NCBI RefSeq assembly: GCF_024259515.1 | Contig: NZ_JANBWE010000002.1 | Coordinates: 248,001-312,000, forward strand | Length of the DNA stretch: 64,000 nt | Direction of reading: 5' to 3' | DNA from: Salirhabdus salicampi | Lineage (GTDB): Bacteria; Bacillota; Bacilli; Bacillales; Alkalibacillaceae | Program-made: the position numbers and the translations under genes | Notes under the pieces: generated by a model | What the model saw: the letters and a program-made list of their open reading frames with translations, nothing else | Told to the model about the DNA's origin: nothing | The model's database searches: none | Part shown: piece by piece, positions 44,793 to 53,475 of the stretch | How positions within the stretch are numbered: the first letter of the stretch is position 1 | Layout: every line of letters begins with the position of its first letter

Positions 44793-44828
44793 GTATGCAG
44801 TTGAAAAAACTCTAAGGTGGTTGATCAT

Positions 44829-45704
44829 ATGTCCTTTTTTGGCTTAAAAATGAAAAATTTGTTCTTTATTTTAATCGGATCTGCAATCTTTGCGTTCGGT
44901 CTCGTTCATTTTAATATTCAAAACAATTTAGCAGAGGGAGGGTTCACTGGAATTACTTTGCTCCTTTATTTTTTATTCGAGTGGGACCCGGCTATCTCGA
45001 ATATTTTGTTAAATATCCCCATCTTTATTATAGGGTGGAAATATTTAGGTAAAACGACATTGATCTATACCATTATAGGTACTGTCGCACTATCTGTATT
45101 CTTATGGGTGTTTCAAGTGTATACATTAGAAATGCCATTACGCAATGATATGACACTTGCAGCCTTGTTTGCAGGTACGTTCGTAGGTGTTGGACTCGGT
45201 ATTATTTTCCGCTATGGTGGAACAACCGGCGGAGTAGATATAATTGCCCGCCTTGTACATAAATACATAGGCTGGAGCATGGGTAGGACTATGTTTTTAT
45301 TTGATGCGTTCGTCATTATGATGTCCATTTTGTTATATTTGGAAGCTATTGAGGGGATGTATACACTTGTAGCAGTGTTTATTGGAGCCCGTGTAATCGA
45401 CTTTATTCAAGAAGGGGCTTATGCAGCAAGAGGGGCAACCATTATATCAGAAAAGAGTACCGACATCGCTCAACAAATCCTTGAGGATATGGATCGAGGA
45501 GTTACGATCCTGGCAGGAAAAGGAAGCTTCACTGGAGCGAAGCGGGATGTCTTATATTGTGTAGTCGGTCGAAATGAAATCGTAAGGTTAAAAAATATCA
45601 TTACGGAAATAGACCCGCATGCATTTGTGGCTGTGAGTTCGGTATATGATGTGTTAGGGGAAGGATTTACATTAGACGAAAATAAAAAACCGATTGAAAC
45701 GTAA
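44829..45704 (+). CDS. ypjC: YitT/YpjC-family membrane protein (DUF161 + DUF2179)
   Basis: About 291 residues: five or six hydrophobic helices in the first 200 residues with the conserved GGFTGITLLLYFLFEWDPAISNILLNIPIFIIGW and YGGTTGGVDIIARL, then a cytosolic DUF2179 domain (ISEKSTDIAQQILEDMDRGVTILAGKGSFTG). Transport of a small ion or amino acid is suspected for this family but unproven. ATG at 44829, 8 nt after AAGGTGG. The only + strand gene in the 31-64 kb part; it stands between two minus-strand blocks as ypjC does in B. subtilis, but is in the opposite orientation to its neighbours. Confidence 0.87.
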   Translation: MSFFGLKMKNLFFILIGSAIFAFGLVHFNIQNNLAEGGFTGITLLLYFLFEWDPAISNILLNIPIFIIGWKYLGKTTLIYTIIGTVALSVFLWVFQVYTLEMPLRNDMTLAALFAGTFVGVGLGIIFRYGGTTGGVDIIARLVHKYIGWSMGRTMFLFDAFVIMMSILLYLEAIEGMYTLVAVFIGARVIDFIQEGAYAARGATIISEKSTDIAQQILEDMDRGVTILAGKGSFTGAKRDVLYCVVGRNEIVRLKNIITEIDPHAFVAVSSVYDVLGEGFTLDENKKPIET

Positions 45705-45705
45705 C

Positions 45706-45738
45706 AAAAAAAGGTCAATTCATGATGAATTGACCTTT
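45706..45738. terminator. Bidirectional terminator
   Basis: AAAAAGGTCAATTCAT / ATGAATTGACCTTTTT, 16 bp, between the convergent YitT-like gene and the YugP-like gene. Confidence 0.92.
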
Positions 45739-45752
45739 TTACGTATCTTATG

Positions 45753-46436
45753 TTAATCATTATTCATATGAAGGAACATTAGTATAAAACGTAATAATTC
45801 AAGTAAAGCAACCACTGCTCCTGCTACATATGTTAATGCTGCTGCACTTAACACCTTTTTCGTTTCTCTTTCCTCATAATTTCGAATGACACCCGAAGAG
45901 ACTAGATGGTCCATAGCTCGTGTAGACGCGTTAAATTCAACTGGTAACGTCACGACTTGGAACAACACAGCTGCTGCCATGAATATGATCCCAAACAGAA
46001 ACATTTCGGTTGCTCCCATAATAAGTCCCGCAAAGATTAAAATATAAGAAAGGTTGGAACCAAAGCTTGCCACTGGTACTAGTGCATGACGAAAACGCAA
46101 AAAGGCATATTCTTCTGCATCTTGAATAGCATGTCCCACTTCGTGTGCAGCAATTGCTGCAGCGGCCTGGGAGTGACGATGATAGTTATCAGAAGAGAGG
46201 CGAACCGTTTTTGTACGAGGGTCATAGTGGTCCGTCAGGTGGCCCCTTACCTCTTCTACAGTTACATTATATAACCCATTATCATCCAGTATCTTACGAG
46301 CAACTTGAGCACCAGTCATTTGGGAAGAGTTAGCAATCTTTGAATACTTATTATAGGTGCTGCGTACCCTCATGCTAGCCATTAATGGTAAAATTAAAAG
46401 TACTGCAAAATATAACAAATAAGCACCCACTGTCAT
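45753..46436 (-). CDS. Membrane zinc metallopeptidase, YugP-like
   Basis: About 227 residues with a membrane helix at the N-terminus and three more near the end. The zinc site is HEVGHAIQD (HExxH), in the middle, and VTLPVEFNASTRAMDHLVSSG follows as the conserved gluzincin-like block of DUF2383/YugP proteins. The start is the ATG at 46436, 6-8 nt after GGAGGAG. No signal peptide; active site position suggests a membrane-associated protease. The substrate is unknown. Confidence 0.86.
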   Translation of the reverse strand: MTVGAYLLYFAVLLILPLMASMRVRSTYNKYSKIANSSQMTGAQVARKILDDNGLYNVTVEEVRGHLTDHYDPRTKTVRLSSDNYHRHSQAAAAIAAHEVGHAIQDAEEYAFLRFRHALVPVASFGSNLSYILIFAGLIMGATEMFLFGIIFMAAAVLFQVVTLPVEFNASTRAMDHLVSSGVIRNYEERETKKVLSAAALTYVAGAVVALLELLRFILMFLHMNND

Positions 46437-46504
46437 AAGCATCTCCTCCAATATATTTTATAACCTGTTTCTAAGGTCAATTTTAGTCAAATGTGTCAAT
46501 ACCG

Positions 46505-47284
46505 TCAACTGTTTAGTTTTTCCTTGCTTCTTCTCTTTTCCCCTTTATATTTTCTCCATCCGACATAAATTAATGTGGCAATGATAGCTCCTCCAACGGA
46601 AAAAACTAACCATAAAAAGGAAAGGTCACTGTTTTTCTTCTTTTCGTCTTTTATTGGTTCATCTTTACCTTTTTCCACCTTCACAATATTTAACATAACA
46701 TGTAATGCTTCTTCTTTCTCCTCCAAGTTATCGCTATATAAACCGTCAGATAACTGCAAAACCTGGTGATCAAGAATTAGCCATTCATCTAAATTACGGT
46801 ACAACTTAATGGCTGGATACACTTCAATAAATTGTTGATAAACGTCATAATATTCCTTTTGAAGTTGTGCTGACTCACTTTCTAACGCTGTATACACATT
46901 TTTTGTAAGCTTTTCCAACTGGCGGGAGAGCATAGGGCTTTCCTCTTTTTGTAACGTTTCCAACACTAAATGAAGCTGATGTACACTTTTAATTTTCATA
47001 TCATCAGTTAATTGTGTATTGCGCAACACTGAGATGGTATGTTCAAATACATCCTTAACATATTGACGTTTCTCCGTACGTTGATTGTTAAGGTCGTTTT
47101 CTATTTTCTTTTCTATGTTTTCAATTAAGCGAATTGCCTGTTCATAATGTCCTGCTTCTGATAACTGTACCGCATCGAAAAACTCGTCCATTATCGCTTT
47201 TTCATGATGAGATGCATAAACAGCAGTAGAAGCGAAAACAAAAATGGCTGTCATTACAAATATTTTACAGATCCATTTAATCAT
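46505..47284 (-). CDS. ypjB: Sporulation protein YpjB
   Basis: A 259-residue protein with an N-terminal signal/membrane helix (about 6-24), a long helical extracytoplasmic part (MDEFFDAVQLSEAGHYEQAIRLIENIEKKIE), and a C-terminal helix (about 225-245) followed by a basic tail (KYKGEKRRSKEK). This matches YpjB, a sporulation-linked protein in B. subtilis whose gene follows ypjA. It lies in the ypjA-ypjB order downstream of qcrABC. The molecular function is not known. Confidence 0.82.
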   Translation of the reverse strand: MIKWICKIFVMTAIFVFASTAVYASHHEKAIMDEFFDAVQLSEAGHYEQAIRLIENIEKKIENDLNNQRTEKRQYVKDVFEHTISVLRNTQLTDDMKIKSVHQLHLVLETLQKEESPMLSRQLEKLTKNVYTALESESAQLQKEYYDVYQQFIEVYPAIKLYRNLDEWLILDHQVLQLSDGLYSDNLEEKEEALHVMLNIVKVEKGKDEPIKDEKKKNSDLSFLWLVFSVGGAIIATLIYVGWRKYKGEKRRSKEKLNS

Positions 47285-47347
47285 AACTTGTCCCCTCTCC
47301 TAACACTTCTATGAAGAGTGTATGCGGGGGAAAAGTGTACTAGAACT

Positions 47348-47920
47348 TTATTGTTTTATCCTTTTGACACCAAAAACATATACAAGTGCAATCGATAGTA
47401 TGCTTAACCAAAATGTAAAGTAACCAATTTGTTTCATATAGTTTGCCAAATGATAATAAACAGGCATCATTTCAAACACATAATCAATAACGTCATTATG
47501 TAATGTCCAGATTGCCGCCACAAATAGGTGACGCATTTCGATTCGATAAAACGGGGAGTACATGAAACCTTGAACTGCCATGGCTCCATGGGACACAATT
47601 AGCATGAAACCTGCAAATCCAATGGATCCCGCCTCTATTAAGGTTAATACATTCATCACTACCGCCCATACCCCATACTTAAACAAGGTTAACATGGCCA
47701 ACGCTTCTATATAGGGTACGTTTCTCCCAACAATAAAGGCGATTAGAACAAAAACAAAAAAGAGTGATGCTGTCGGACTGTCAGGGACAAACAATAGAAA
47801 TTTCGTCGGTGTATCCGCTAATTGAAAGCGATACCAGTAATATCCATATACGGTTCCTGCAATATTTATGATCATTAAAAGGGTTAAAACTCGTTTATCC
47901 ATTAGTAGCATTCGATACAT
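47348..47920 (-). CDS. ypjA: YpjA (DUF1405) membrane protein
   Basis: A 190-residue integral membrane protein with about six helices and little soluble part. The stretch IAGTVYGYYWYRFQLADTPTKFLLFVPDSPTASLFF and GAMAVQGFMYSPFYRIEMRHL are family blocks. In Bacillus ypjA follows the qcr operon, as here, though a terminator separates them. The function is unknown. Confidence 0.85.
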   Translation of the reverse strand: MYRMLLMDKRVLTLLMIINIAGTVYGYYWYRFQLADTPTKFLLFVPDSPTASLFFVFVLIAFIVGRNVPYIEALAMLTLFKYGVWAVVMNVLTLIEAGSIGFAGFMLIVSHGAMAVQGFMYSPFYRIEMRHLFVAAIWTLHNDVIDYVFEMMPVYYHLANYMKQIGYFTFWLSILSIALVYVFGVKRIKQ

Positions 47921-47947
47921 TCTCTGTTCTCCTTCTTTATATATAAG

Positions 47948-47977
47948 AAAAGCTGACTTAAAAATAAGTCAGCTTTT
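47948..47977 (-). terminator. Terminator after qcrC
   Basis: Perfect 13-bp stem AAAAGCTGACTTA / TAAGTCAGCTTTT with an AAAA loop. Confidence 0.92.
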
Positions 47978-47981
47978 CCTC

Positions 47982-48770
47982 TTAATGGGCATCATCATTA
48001 CCTTCATTTAATGAGGCGATAAATTCAGCTAAAACTTCTAACTCTTCTTCAGATCCAGCAAATACTCCTGCTGGCATCCCTGGATCACCTTCAAGTCCAT
48101 TTACAGCAATTTCCTTAATTTCATCTGCTGAACGGTCAATTCCTAGAAGTGGTGGACCAGCTGCCCCACCATCGAGGTTTTCTCCGTGACAACTCATACA
48201 GTTGTTTTCGTATATGGCATAGCCTTCGGAACTTTTATCAATTTCAATGTCTTCAACTAGTTTTTGGGATTGAGCCCGTTGCTCCCAATCTACGTGAACC
48301 ACTGATTCATAGGTAAGCCAAATCGTAGCAGCAACACCAATTAACATTAACCCTGTAGCAATTGGGCGCTGAGTTGGTCGTCTACCTGGTCCTCTGTCCA
48401 GGAACGGCGCTAATAATAATGCACCGAAAGCAAGTCCAGGCATTACAACCGTACCGAGAACAATGTACTCAGCAGAGGCAAACTCATACTTTAAAAATTG
48501 GTATAAGAATAAGAAATACCAGTCAGGTAGTGGAATATATCCAGCAATGTTCGGGTCAGCCTCTCTCTCAAGCGGAGGAGCACCCGCAACCGTTAAACAT
48601 AAAAATCCGATTAAGAACACGGCTCCTACAAGCCACTCCTTTAATAAGAAGTTCGGCCAGAAGGGCTCTGTTTTACCGGGATATTCTGAATAGTCTTTTG
48701 GTATAAAGCGTTTTTTCTCTGCAGGGACACGTGAGTCACCTACAAATTTCATCCCTTTTCCTCTATGCAC
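47982..48770 (-). CDS. qcrC: Menaquinol:cytochrome c reductase cytochrome b/c subunit QcrC
   Basis: Fusion of a subunit-IV-like membrane part (helices near 48-66, 115-135, 150-165) and a cytochrome c domain. The heme-binding site is CMSCH in YENNCMSCHGENL, with later MPAGVFAG giving the axial Met. 262 residues, start GTG after AGGAGGG, which fits the Bacillus length of about 255. It is the third gene of qcrABC, the bc-type complex feeding electrons to caa3 oxidase. Confidence 0.96.
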   Translation of the reverse strand: MHRGKGMKFVGDSRVPAEKKRFIPKDYSEYPGKTEPFWPNFLLKEWLVGAVFLIGFLCLTVAGAPPLEREADPNIAGYIPLPDWYFLFLYQFLKYEFASAEYIVLGTVVMPGLAFGALLLAPFLDRGPGRRPTQRPIATGLMLIGVAATIWLTYESVVHVDWEQRAQSQKLVEDIEIDKSSEGYAIYENNCMSCHGENLDGGAAGPPLLGIDRSADEIKEIAVNGLEGDPGMPAGVFAGSEEELEVLAEFIASLNEGNDDAH

Positions 48771-48803
48771 TTGATTCCCTCCTTTTCATAACAAATGTAA
48801 CCC

Positions 48804-49478
48804 TTACAACGGTCCTGAAATACCTTGTCTACGTATTAAGATAAAGTGAGTGGCCATTAGACCGAACAATGCACCTGGTAAGAAAAATACGTGAATCGCA
48901 AAGAATCTGGTTAATGTTTGTGCACCAACTATATCAGGATCCCCCGCTAATAACGTTTTCAATTCTGTACCAATCAAAGGAACACTTTCCGCAATTTCAA
49001 GACCTACTTGTGTTGCAAAGTAAGCTTTGTTATCCCAAGGAAGAAGATATCCTGTAAATCCTAAGCCAAGCATAACGAAAAAGATTAGAACTCCAACCAC
49101 CCAGTTTAATTCACGTGGTTTTTTGTACGCACCTTGGAAAAAGACACGCAACGTATGTAAAAACAACATTACAATTACAACACTGGCGCCCCAGTGGTGC
49201 ATCCCTCTAACAATTTGTCCATGAGCAACCTCTTGTTGTAAATAGAATACAGAATTCCAAGCATTTTCGATATCAGGTACGTAATACATGGTTAAAAACA
49301 TGCCTGATAATACTTGAATGACCGTAACAAAGAAAGTTAGTCCACCAAAACAATACACAAATGCTGAGAAGTGGTGTGCCGGATTAACATGCTCCGGTAC
49401 TTCGTGATCTGCAATATCACGCCATATCGGTGTAATATCTACCCGTTCATCAATCCAGTCATAAATTTTTTGAATCAC
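48804..49478 (-). CDS. qcrB: Menaquinol:cytochrome c reductase cytochrome b subunit QcrB
   Basis: Cytochrome b6-type subunit with four transmembrane helices and the heme ligands: paired His in GQIVRGMHHWGASVVIVMLFLHTLRVF and in RFFAIHVFFLPGALFGLMATHF. Length 224 residues equals the family standard. The quinol-site region is LPWDNKAYFATQ. It is between qcrA and qcrC. Confidence 0.97.
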   Translation of the reverse strand: MIQKIYDWIDERVDITPIWRDIADHEVPEHVNPAHHFSAFVYCFGGLTFFVTVIQVLSGMFLTMYYVPDIENAWNSVFYLQQEVAHGQIVRGMHHWGASVVIVMLFLHTLRVFFQGAYKKPRELNWVVGVLIFFVMLGLGFTGYLLPWDNKAYFATQVGLEIAESVPLIGTELKTLLAGDPDIVGAQTLTRFFAIHVFFLPGALFGLMATHFILIRRQGISGPL

Positions 49479-49481
49479 GTA

Positions 49482-49997
49482 TTACGCCTCCTTTCTCGGT
49501 TGAGCTTTTCCTAAGTAAAGCATACCGTCTTGAATTTTATGCTCGTATACGTGTAAAGGCTCAGTTGGCGGTGTGTTTGGAACATTCGTACCGTCCTTAT
49601 AATATAAGCCATCATGACACGGGCAATAGAAACGATCTGGGTATTGATCTTCCTTTTCATTCCAGCCAACTCTACAGCCTAAGTGGGTACAGATTGGAGA
49701 TAAAGCAAGAACACTACCATCCTCTTGTTTAAAAACCCATGCAACTTGTTCAACTTCGGATTCATACCAAGCATCAACTTGCTCAACTGTAAACGAGAAT
49801 CGTTGTGGTTCAGTTGTAATCTTGTCCACTTCTACAACAGCAACAAAGTCACCTGTTGTATCCGCTTTAAGGACAGGGTCAATGGCAAATCTCACCATTG
49901 GCGCAAGCATTCCAGCAGCCATAAAACCACCTACACCTGTTAACGTATAGTTTAAAAACTGCCGACGGGAAACTTGATTTTTTTTGTCATTACTCAT
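49482..49997 (-). CDS. qcrA: Menaquinol:cytochrome c reductase Rieske subunit QcrA
   Basis: The [2Fe-2S] subunit of 171 residues. The twin-arginine signal SRRQFLNY and one membrane helix come first, and the cluster ligands are Cys103-Thr-His105-Leu-Gly-Cys108 and Cys125-Pro-Cys127-His128. Cys108 and Cys127 can form the stabilising disulfide. The first gene of the operon; a -10-like TATAAT lies at 50046-50051 on the complementary strand. Confidence 0.97.
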   Translation of the reverse strand: MSNDKKNQVSRRQFLNYTLTGVGGFMAAGMLAPMVRFAIDPVLKADTTGDFVAVVEVDKITTEPQRFSFTVEQVDAWYESEVEQVAWVFKQEDGSVLALSPICTHLGCRVGWNEKEDQYPDRFYCPCHDGLYYKDGTNVPNTPPTEPLHVYEHKIQDGMLYLGKAQPRKEA

Positions 49998-50127
49998 CTT
50001 TTAGTTTTCCCCCCTCTTCACATGTATTTCAACGATCAGGGCTTGATTATATACAGTTTACTAGGACATTACCATGATAGCGTAAACTTGAAACACGGTC
50101 AATTAAATTTGCTATTTTATCAAAGAT

Positions 50128-50595
50128 TTATTCTGTCCAAAAACTACGAATTAAATCCGTCATTTGGGTAACTTGATCTTGAATAACGGTTTGGGTGCTA
50201 TCGTCTTTTACATCCCCGTTACTAATCATAGGTAACCATAATAAATGACCGTCTATGTCACGCTCAACTTTTTTCCAACGAAAGTCTGGTGTAACATAGA
50301 ACAAATGCTTAAATGGCTGCTCTTGAACGGCTTGCGCAAATTGGTTTAGTCGTAAACATTCATTCTGCAAATCCTCCGTTTCCAAATACATATAAGCCGG
50401 GAACAAAAACATCCGACCTTTATATGTATTTTCCATTTTATAAGTGATCAAATCTAACATTTCCTTTTGAAGAGACATCTTTTCCAACTCTTCATCTTTT
50501 TTGTTTAATGCAAAAGGTAGTAATGGAATGATAGCCGTATCGATATATTCCTTTGCTTTTACATACTGTTTAACATCTTTTTGAGACCAATTCAT
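50128..50595 (-). CDS. ypiF: YpiF (DUF2487) protein
   Basis: About 155 residues, soluble, with MNWSQKDVKQYVKAKEYIDTAIIPLLPF and FLFPAYMYLETEDLQNECLRLNQFAQ. This is the DUF2487 family, found only next to ypiB and qcrA in Bacilli. Start at ATG 50595, after AGGTGG; the longer frame's GTG is inside the RBS. The function is unknown; the position between ypiB and the qcr operon is conserved. Confidence 0.85.
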   Translation of the reverse strand: MNWSQKDVKQYVKAKEYIDTAIIPLLPFALNKKDEELEKMSLQKEMLDLITYKMENTYKGRMFLFPAYMYLETEDLQNECLRLNQFAQAVQEQPFKHLFYVTPDFRWKKVERDIDGHLLWLPMISNGDVKDDSTQTVIQDQVTQMTDLIRSFWTE

Positions 50596-50646
50596 GATAG
50601 CCACCTCATATCTTTATTTTCTACTACATTTTACTAAAACTATACA

Positions 50647-50678
50647 CAAAAAAAACCCCTCGGACGACTCTCGAGGGA
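50647..50678 (-). terminator. Terminator after ypiB
   Basis: CCCTCG / CGAGGG stem with a 10-nt loop and a T8 run on the minus strand. Confidence 0.75.
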
Positions 50679-50685
50679 TGGAAAC

Positions 50686-51243
50686 CTATTTTTGTTGGGT
50701 AAATTTTTCACTTGTTAATTGGTTAAGCTGTTCAATTAACATATGAAATTTTTCTTTATCCCCATCATCTAATGCTTGATCAATAGCAGCTTGAATCTTT
50801 TTTACTTGAAAATTATAAAGGACGTGATTCATCATTTTTTCAGCAGCCTGTTGATCTTTTTCGGTAATATAATAGTCTTCAGGTAAGTATGGATTTTCCT
50901 CCATAACGCCGGCATACCTTGGGCACTGGTTTGCCTTTTTATAATTTAATTGAATAAAAATAGACTCATGATCATTTAACCTTATATCATGAAATGACTT
51001 TTCTGGATCCGAAGTCATGATTTGTTCTTTGTAAAAACGGAAAGGTGGATCATCTACACATTTCGCTGATATGATAATCCCTTTCGGACATACTCTAGCT
51101 TCACGGACAAAATGGACATGCTTTAACACATGTTCATGATTCATGACATAATTTAAAATCCATACACATTCTCTTCTTTTTAACTGGTAGTTATTTAAAA
51201 ACCATTGAATAAATCGTTTTTTCTGTAGGACTGAAATCGTCAT
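50686..51243 (-). CDS. ypiB: YpiB (UPF0302) protein
   Basis: A 185-residue cytosolic protein. Recognised by RFIQWFLNNYQLKRRECVWILNYVMNHEHVLKHVHFV and RALDDGD-type C-terminal text (IDQALDDGDKEKFHMLIEQLNQL), which contains the IDEYP-like helix of the UPF0302 family. Located between ypiF and ypiA as in B. subtilis; the role is unknown. Confidence 0.88.
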   Translation of the reverse strand: MTISVLQKKRFIQWFLNNYQLKRRECVWILNYVMNHEHVLKHVHFVREARVCPKGIIISAKCVDDPPFRFYKEQIMTSDPEKSFHDIRLNDHESIFIQLNYKKANQCPRYAGVMEENPYLPEDYYITEKDQQAAEKMMNHVLYNFQVKKIQAAIDQALDDGDKEKFHMLIEQLNQLTSEKFTQQK

Positions 51244-51288
51244 AATTTTATAGAGCCCTCCTCCCGCTAAAAGGAAAAATGGCTTTTC

Positions 51289-52539
51289 TTACCGCTCTAA
51301 ACGTTGCACATATTCTTCCATTTCCGTATCAGACGGTTCGATAGCCAAATAACGTTGAAATACTTCCTTAGCTTTCGCTAACCTCCCTTCTTCAACAAGA
51401 ATATAGCCGTATTCCTTTAAAAATTCTATATCATTTGTAAAGCCATTATATGCTTCTTCATAGTTGTTTAATGCCTTATCATACTCTTCTAATTCATAAT
51501 TTGCCCGTGCTAATTCCCAATAATACACAGGATCTGTTTCACCTAGATCTAACACGTTTGTTAACAAATCCGTAATTTTCTCATATTCCTCATGTTCTTT
51601 AAAAGATTCAACAAGGAACATAATGGCTTCTTTGTAACCGGGATCTAATGAAATTGCTTCTCGTACATATTCAATAGCTTCTTCTCTATTTCCTAATTTG
51701 TTTGCGATTTTTCCAGCTAAAAAATACATTTCTTTATTATATTCATCTTGATTTAAACCTTTCCTAACCGTGTCATAAGCTTTGTCAGGAAGCCCTTCCT
51801 CTTCATACGCCTTCGTTAACAACGGGTAAACGGAATAGTAGCTTGAATCTTTGTCCAACAACTTTTCCCATACATGAATGGCAATATCCATTCGATTCCC
51901 CTGAAACGCTGTAAATCCATAGCGAAACATATCATCAGGAGACTTTTTTTCAACCTTTTGAAAGTAATCCATCGCTTCTGTTAAATGGCCAATAGATGCC
52001 AAACATTCCGCTAGTCGTTGCTGAACTTCAATTTCACCATAGGTGTTTTGTTGTTTTAAGGCTTTTTCATAATATGGGATGGCTTTTTGGTATTCACCAG
52101 TAGAATAGGCTAATTCTCCTAATGCAAAGTCCAATACAGGCTCTGAAGGCGCTAATCGTTTAGCCTGTAACAACTTTTGCTCGGCAACTTCATACAACCC
52201 CTGGGCTTGATATAAATCGGCCGCTTGAACGAGGGCGTGAAGATAATTTTCATCTTCTTCATCAATTTCATTCAAGTACTCTAATGCTTTCTCATCATCA
52301 TCTAAATCTGTATAAATCTCGGCGATATGTAATTTTAGTTCAGATTCATCTGGATATGTTTCCATAAGTTGTTGAAAGACATCGTTAGCCTCATGAAGAA
52401 GACCTAGCTGTTGATACATTTGGGCAATTTCATACTTTTCCTCATCACCGGCTTTTACTAGTTGACGTTGTAAAATCTCTAACCCCTTATCCGTGTTTCC
52501 GCTTTGAATTTCTTGCAATGCTATATGAATTTCACTCAT
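51289..52539 (-). CDS. ypiA: YpiA-like tetratricopeptide repeat protein
   Basis: A 416-residue helical repeat protein made of about ten TPR units of 34 residues, with the typical A-L-G-A-x-P spacing (DEALEYLNEIDEE..., AIPYYEKALKQQNTYGEIE, AIEYVREAISLDPGYKEAI). There is no signal peptide. TPR proteins usually act as binding scaffolds; the partner is unknown. It is placed between ypiB and the aro supraoperon, as in B. subtilis. Confidence 0.9.
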   Translation of the reverse strand: MSEIHIALQEIQSGNTDKGLEILQRQLVKAGDEEKYEIAQMYQQLGLLHEANDVFQQLMETYPDESELKLHIAEIYTDLDDDEKALEYLNEIDEEDENYLHALVQAADLYQAQGLYEVAEQKLLQAKRLAPSEPVLDFALGELAYSTGEYQKAIPYYEKALKQQNTYGEIEVQQRLAECLASIGHLTEAMDYFQKVEKKSPDDMFRYGFTAFQGNRMDIAIHVWEKLLDKDSSYYSVYPLLTKAYEEEGLPDKAYDTVRKGLNQDEYNKEMYFLAGKIANKLGNREEAIEYVREAISLDPGYKEAIMFLVESFKEHEEYEKITDLLTNVLDLGETDPVYYWELARANYELEEYDKALNNYEEAYNGFTNDIEFLKEYGYILVEEGRLAKAKEVFQRYLAIEPSDTEMEEYVQRLER

Positions 52540-52560
52540 ATTAAACCTTCCTTTTTAAAA

Positions 52561-53412
52561 CTATTTGTACTTAGGTATCGATATGACGTAATGTTTACCG
52601 AACATAGATTGATCCTGTAAGTTATATTGTAATTTTACCACGTTCCCTCTTATAACCGAAATATATGGGATTTGCTTGTACAAATTGGAAGCGGAATGTT
52701 TTTGACAATTGGATTTCATATATAAATTGAAATCGGCGTCCCCATATATACTTATTTCTCCTTTTTTAGGTGAAATCCCTGTAGCATTTAACGTATTCTT
52801 CATTAACGGAGTAGAACTAATCGGCTGATCTACTAGTCGGAAGGAATCGTTTTCCAGCATCACTCTTAAGGGATCGTGGGGAGGTGTTAATGTTGCAAAA
52901 GGTATTTGGACTAATGCCTGCATTTGACGCATCCAATCCCATTTAATCTTCTTTAAGTCTTGCATATGATTATATTCAAGACAAATAAAGGGTGACTTTT
53001 GTATTCCGAAGAAGCGAATCATATCAGGGGTAAGATTCCGGATGTGAACCTTAGGCGCAACCATATAATCTAGGGCTAAATTTCGGAGACTTTTTACATA
53101 TTGGTTATAGGCAATCATGTAGTCTCTTTTCGTTTGGATGGGCAGTAATGAAATAATAAGAGAACAACCTTGATATAAATAACGTCGAACATGATGATTT
53201 CGCCTTCTATCATCAGAGAGGGGATATTCGACATCTACATAGACTTTTCCAGGGGTCATAATAAACCGTTCCTTCGTATCAATTTTTTTTATTGATTTGG
53301 AACGTATATGCTGTACCGGTACAAACCTGCCGTCCATGAAATAGACCGTCTTTTGTTGCCAACCATTCCAATCGTCGTACATATCCATGTTTTGAAAATA
53401 AAAAGCCTTCAC
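52561..53412 (-). CDS. Unrecognised protein, 283 aa
   Basis: A soluble protein of mixed alpha/beta composition, N-terminus MKAFYFQNMDMYDDWNGWQQKTVYFMDGRF; it holds VYVDVEYPLSDDRRRNHHVRRYLYQG and KSPFICLEYNHMQDLKKIKWDWM but no motif I can assign. No signal peptide or membrane helix. B. subtilis has no gene here between ypiA and aroA. The composition is rich in Tyr, Asn and His. The ATG has GGGGGACAAAGTG upstream, and the gene is followed by ypiA on the same strand, so it may be cotranscribed with it. Confidence 0.6.
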   Translation of the reverse strand: MKAFYFQNMDMYDDWNGWQQKTVYFMDGRFVPVQHIRSKSIKKIDTKERFIMTPGKVYVDVEYPLSDDRRRNHHVRRYLYQGCSLIISLLPIQTKRDYMIAYNQYVKSLRNLALDYMVAPKVHIRNLTPDMIRFFGIQKSPFICLEYNHMQDLKKIKWDWMRQMQALVQIPFATLTPPHDPLRVMLENDSFRLVDQPISSTPLMKNTLNATGISPKKGEISIYGDADFNLYMKSNCQKHSASNLYKQIPYISVIRGNVVKLQYNLQDQSMFGKHYVISIPKYK

Positions 53413-53475
53413 ACTTTGTCCCCCTCACGTTGGTACAAAGTATGAAAGCTTTACTACATTTATGATTAAACAGCT

